A DNA stretch of 8,281 bases. Source: Arthrobacter sp. GTDB taxonomy: Bacteria > Actinomycetota > Actinomycetes > Actinomycetales > Micrococcaceae. The position numbers and the translations under genes were made by a program. The DNA is taken from contig JASLAA010000216.1 in the NCBI GenBank assembly GCA_030147325.1, positions 1 through 8,281 of the forward strand. The letters run 5' to 3'. Positions 6,380-8,281 of the stretch are shown piece after piece. The notes under the pieces were generated by a model that was not told the DNA's origin, did no database searches, and was given only the letters and a program-made list of their open reading frames with translations. The first letter of the stretch is position 1. Every line of letters starts with the position of its first letter.

Positions 6380-7414
6380 TCAGCCGTGCATCCGTGCCAG
6401 GCTGGACAGCCTGCGGACCATCAGCTCGAACACTGCCTCCGGGTCGTTGTCGGTCACGATCCGCGCGTTCTGCGCCCGCTTCCACATGCCGCTGACGTCG
6501 GCCACCGTCTGCCCGAACGTCAGGGGCGAGTCCGTCTCGACGTCGACCGTCGCGAGCCGCTCCTGGACGGTGACCTCCCCGGTTGCGACCATCGCCGCGA
6601 AGAGGTCGTGCAGGTGCGCGATGTAGCCCTGGTCGTAGAGCCGGTGGAACTCCATGTAGAAGCGCAGCGCGTCGGACAGGCCTGCGACGACGGCGTTCTC
6701 GTTCCGGCTGCGCGTTCCGGCCGGCTCATCCGGGTCCAGCAGTTCCGGACCGGCACCGGCAGCGCGCGACACGGCATCGACGTGCGCCGGAGTGCATTCG
6801 ATGCGTTCCGTCGTCTCCAGCGCACACACCACGGGCAGCTTCTCGAACGGCAGCCCCTCGTAGGCGGCGAAGACCTCTTTGGCTGCATGCGGGTCCACAT
6901 GCGTGTTCCACTCCGCGACCGGCGTCGTGTTGCCGGGATGGTGGAAGGCCCCGCCCATGATGACGAGGCCCTTCAGCAGCATCGGCAGCTCCGGCTCGGC
7001 ACGGAGCGCGAGGGCGAAGTTCGTGAGCGGTCCGGTGACCACACCCGTCACCTGGCCGGGATGGCACCGCACGGCCTCGAGCCAGACGTCGACGGCGTGG
7101 CGGCCGGAGATGCGGCCCCGCGGAACAGGAAGGACCGCGTAGCCGATGCCCTGGTCCCCGTGGGTCTCCTCGGTGGTGACGAGCGGGATCTCCAGCGGGA
7201 CCTCGCTGCCGATGGCCACCTCCACACCGGAATGTCCGCACAGCTCGAGCAGCGCCAGGTTGTTGGTGGCGACCTGGCGGGCCCCGACGTTCCCGGCCGT
7301 GCAGGTGATCCCCTCGATCGTGACACCCGGCGTCGCGAGGAGATACAGCAGCGCGACGGCGTCGTCGATACCCGTGTCGACGTCGAGCAGAAGGCGCTGG
7401 CGGGGCTCGGCCAC
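6380..7414 (-). CDS. Inosine/uridine-preferring-type nucleoside hydrolase
   Basis: A 344-residue calcium-dependent N-ribohydrolase, which splits ribonucleosides into free base and ribose. The N-terminal DVDTGIDDA (11-19) is the family's DxDxGxDD signature: Asp11 corresponds to the catalytic base, and Asp13, Asp17 and Asp18 lie in the Ca2+/ribose site. Further expected residues are Thr127 in VVTGPLTN, Glu168 and Asn170 in AEWNTHVDP (ribose contacts) and Asp270 in LHD (the C-terminal Ca2+ ligand). All key residues are present and the length is close to the family's usual 310-340. There is no signal peptide, so it acts in the cytosol on imported or internally produced nucleosides. The GTG at 7414 is chosen because the conserved core begins only ten residues later; it lies 2 nt after the regulator's stop with no strong ribosome binding site, suggesting coupling. 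Base specificity (purine or pyrimidine) cannot be read with confidence. Confidence 0.94.
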   Translation of the reverse strand: MAEPRQRLLLDVDTGIDDAVALLYLLATPGVTIEGITCTAGNVGARQVATNNLALLELCGHSGVEVAIGSEVPLEIPLVTTEETHGDQGIGYAVLPVPRGRISGRHAVDVWLEAVRCHPGQVTGVVTGPLTNFALALRAEPELPMLLKGLVIMGGAFHHPGNTTPVAEWNTHVDPHAAKEVFAAYEGLPFEKLPVVCALETTERIECTPAHVDAVSRAAGAGPELLDPDEPAGTRSRNENAVVAGLSDALRFYMEFHRLYDQGYIAHLHDLFAAMVATGEVTVQERLATVDVETDSPLTFGQTVADVSGMWKRAQNARIVTDNDPEAVFELMVRRLSSLARMHG

Positions 7415-7416
7415 GG

Positions 7417-8082
7417 TCAGTCCGCCGCGGTGGTGCGGAGCAGCTGAAGGCGGAGCGTCCGGGCCGTCTCCATGTGGTTGCGGGCGATGGCGCGCGCGTC
7501 CTCGCTGCGCCGCTCCGCGATGGCGCTGATGAGGGCCTCGTGCTCGAGGAGGACCTCCTGCCAGCGCTCCCCGACGGACAGGGTGGAGCGCGGCGTGTGG
7601 ATGAGGTGGGTCGAGAGCCGCTGCAGCAGGTCCATCAGGATGGGATTGCGGGCCGAGGCCCAGAGCGAGGTGTGGAACTCGAGGTTGTTGGTGACCTTCG
7701 TGGTGTCGTCCGGGTCGACGACGGCTCGGTCACGTTCCAGCAGTGCCTCGAGCCGCATGAGGTCTGCCGTCCCGCGGTTGAGAGCTGCCTGGCCTGCGGC
7801 CTCCTCCTCGAGCATGACCCGCAGGTCGTAGATCTGGATGACCTCCTGGGGATCGATCTGCGGGACCTGGAGCCCCCGCGCCGCCCGTTCGAGCAGTCGC
7901 TCGTGCTGCAGCCTGCTCAGGGCTTCGCGAACGGGAGTCCGGGATACGCCGAACCGCTCCGAGACGACCACTTCGCGCAGTGCCGTGCCGGGCGGGTGCA
8001 CCCCGGCGAGGATCTCGCTGCGGAGGACGCGGAAGATGGCATCGCCGTCCACGCGCGCCGACAGTTCGGTCGACTCTGCCAT
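7417..8082 (-). CDS. GntR-family transcriptional regulator, FadR/FCD subfamily
   Basis: A 221-residue DNA-binding regulator. Residues 12-74 form the winged helix, with the typical LREVVVSERFGVSRTPVREA recognition region (35-54) and the wing ARGLQVP (68-74). Residues about 80-215 are an all-helical FCD ligand domain. Its usual metal/ligand residues map to Asn133 (in NNLEFH, where most relatives have Asp), His137, His181 (LEHEAL) and His203 (NHMETA). FCD proteins commonly bind carboxylates or sugar acids and act as repressors released by the effector. The ATG at 8082 is preceded by AAGGGGG at good spacing. It is the first gene of the cluster and probably controls it, including itself. The aconitase gene upstream is separated by a strong hairpin. 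The effector is unknown; a product of nucleoside or ribose metabolism is a guess. Confidence 0.92.
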   Translation of the reverse strand: MAESTELSARVDGDAIFRVLRSEILAGVHPPGTALREVVVSERFGVSRTPVREALSRLQHERLLERAARGLQVPQIDPQEVIQIYDLRVMLEEEAAGQAALNRGTADLMRLEALLERDRAVVDPDDTTKVTNNLEFHTSLWASARNPILMDLLQRLSTHLIHTPRSTLSVGERWQEVLLEHEALISAIAERRSEDARAIARNHMETARTLRLQLLRTTAAD

Positions 8083-8116
8083 GGCGCCCCCTTGATGGTC
8101 TCGCGGTTCGGTGGGT

Positions 8117-8132
8117 CAGGACGCATGTCCTG
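8117..8132 (-). promoter_or_regulatory. Candidate operator upstream of the GntR gene
   Basis: CAGGAC-GCAT-GTCCTG is a 6-4-6 inverted repeat, 34 bases before the GntR start codon. Position and size suit an autoregulatory GntR site, and it is distinct from the terminator hairpin next to it. No clear -35/-10 pair can be named here. The arms differ from those of the dyad at 6254-6269, so the two are not obviously sites for one protein. Confidence 0.4.
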
Positions 8133-8136
8133 CTGT

Positions 8137-8172
8137 CGGTCCGGGCCGGGGTGGAGACCCCGGCCCGGACCG
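8137..8172 (-). terminator. Strong hairpin terminator downstream of aconitase
   Basis: A perfect 15-base stem of G and C almost throughout (8137-8151 with 8158-8172) closes a 6-base loop (8152-8157), starting 8 nt after the aconitase stop codon on the minus strand. No T-run follows, which is common for hairpin terminators in high-GC actinobacteria. It insulates the GntR cluster from aconitase transcription. Confidence 0.75.
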
Positions 8173-8180
8173 CGTGGACG

Positions 8181-8281
8181 CTAGCTGGCGAGCTGGCGCA
8201 GCACGTACTGCAGGATGCCGCCGTTGCGGTAGTAGTCCGCTTCACCCGGCGTATCGATGCGCAGGACGGCGTCGAACTCGA
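8181..8281 (-). CDS. acnA: Aconitate hydratase, C-terminal end (partial at window edge)
   Basis: The last 32 codons and a TAG stop (8181-8183) are visible. They read EFDAVLRIDTPGEADYY followed by RNGGILQYVLRQLAS. The RIDTPGE..YY.NGGILQYVLR ending is the highly conserved C-terminus of AcnA/IRP-type aconitase, the citrate-isocitrate isomerase of the TCA cycle with a 4Fe-4S cluster. This is part of the swivel domain; the cluster-binding cysteines lie outside the window. The gene enters from the right and ends just before a strong hairpin, so it is probably transcribed separately from the GntR cluster. Confidence 0.93.
   Translation of the reverse strand, partial: EFDAVLRIDTPGEADYYRNGGILQYVLRQLAS

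Noticed and set aside
1..8281. CRISPR array, tRNA, rRNA or prophage genes
   Set aside because: No spaced direct repeats, no cloverleaf or rRNA-like segment, and no phage-type genes; the window is almost fully accounted for by housekeeping-type coding genes.

Overview
The window is high-GC DNA with GC-rich third codon positions and some GTG starts. It has the gene content of an actinobacterium (Actinomycetota, possibly a Micrococcales/Arthrobacter-like organism; genus-level placement is inference only).

Layout, left to right. (1) Positions 1-570 (minus) and 544-2166 (plus) hold two diverged copies of the same SNF2-family helicase gene, joined head to head. They mirror each other without any gap around position 557 (x pairs with 1114-x, over 1-543 and 571-1113). 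The copies are about 88% identical in both DNA and protein, and both lack their N-terminal part. This looks more like a misjoin of two related genomes or paralogs than a real locus. (2) Positions 2235-3098 (minus) encode an epoxide-hydrolase-like alpha/beta hydrolase, resembling the hydrolase half of mycobacterial EphD. It converges on the plus-strand SNF2 gene. (3) Positions 3140-8082 (minus) form a compact cluster, in transcription order: FCD-type GntR regulator, inosine/uridine-type nucleoside hydrolase, ECF transporter S component, EcfT, and a fused double-ABC EcfA. Gaps are 2 nt, 151 nt, 3 nt and a 4-nt ATGA overlap. (4) Positions 8181-8281 (minus) are the C-terminal end of aconitase, followed by a very strong hairpin that separates it from the GntR cluster.

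How the genes fit together: the ECF module is complete (S, T and both ATPase domains). It sits directly behind a nucleoside hydrolase that has all catalytic residues and no signal peptide. The simplest reading is a dedicated uptake-and-cleavage system: the ECF transporter imports a ribonucleoside or related N-glycoside, the cytosolic hydrolase splits it into base and ribose, and the GntR protein senses a metabolite of the pathway. Substrate assignment is inference. The fused ATPase has one intact and one degenerate ATP site. The hydrolase at 2235-3098 may be the last gene of this cluster or may have its own promoter (an extended -10-like TAGGGT lies exactly 6 nt before its ATG).
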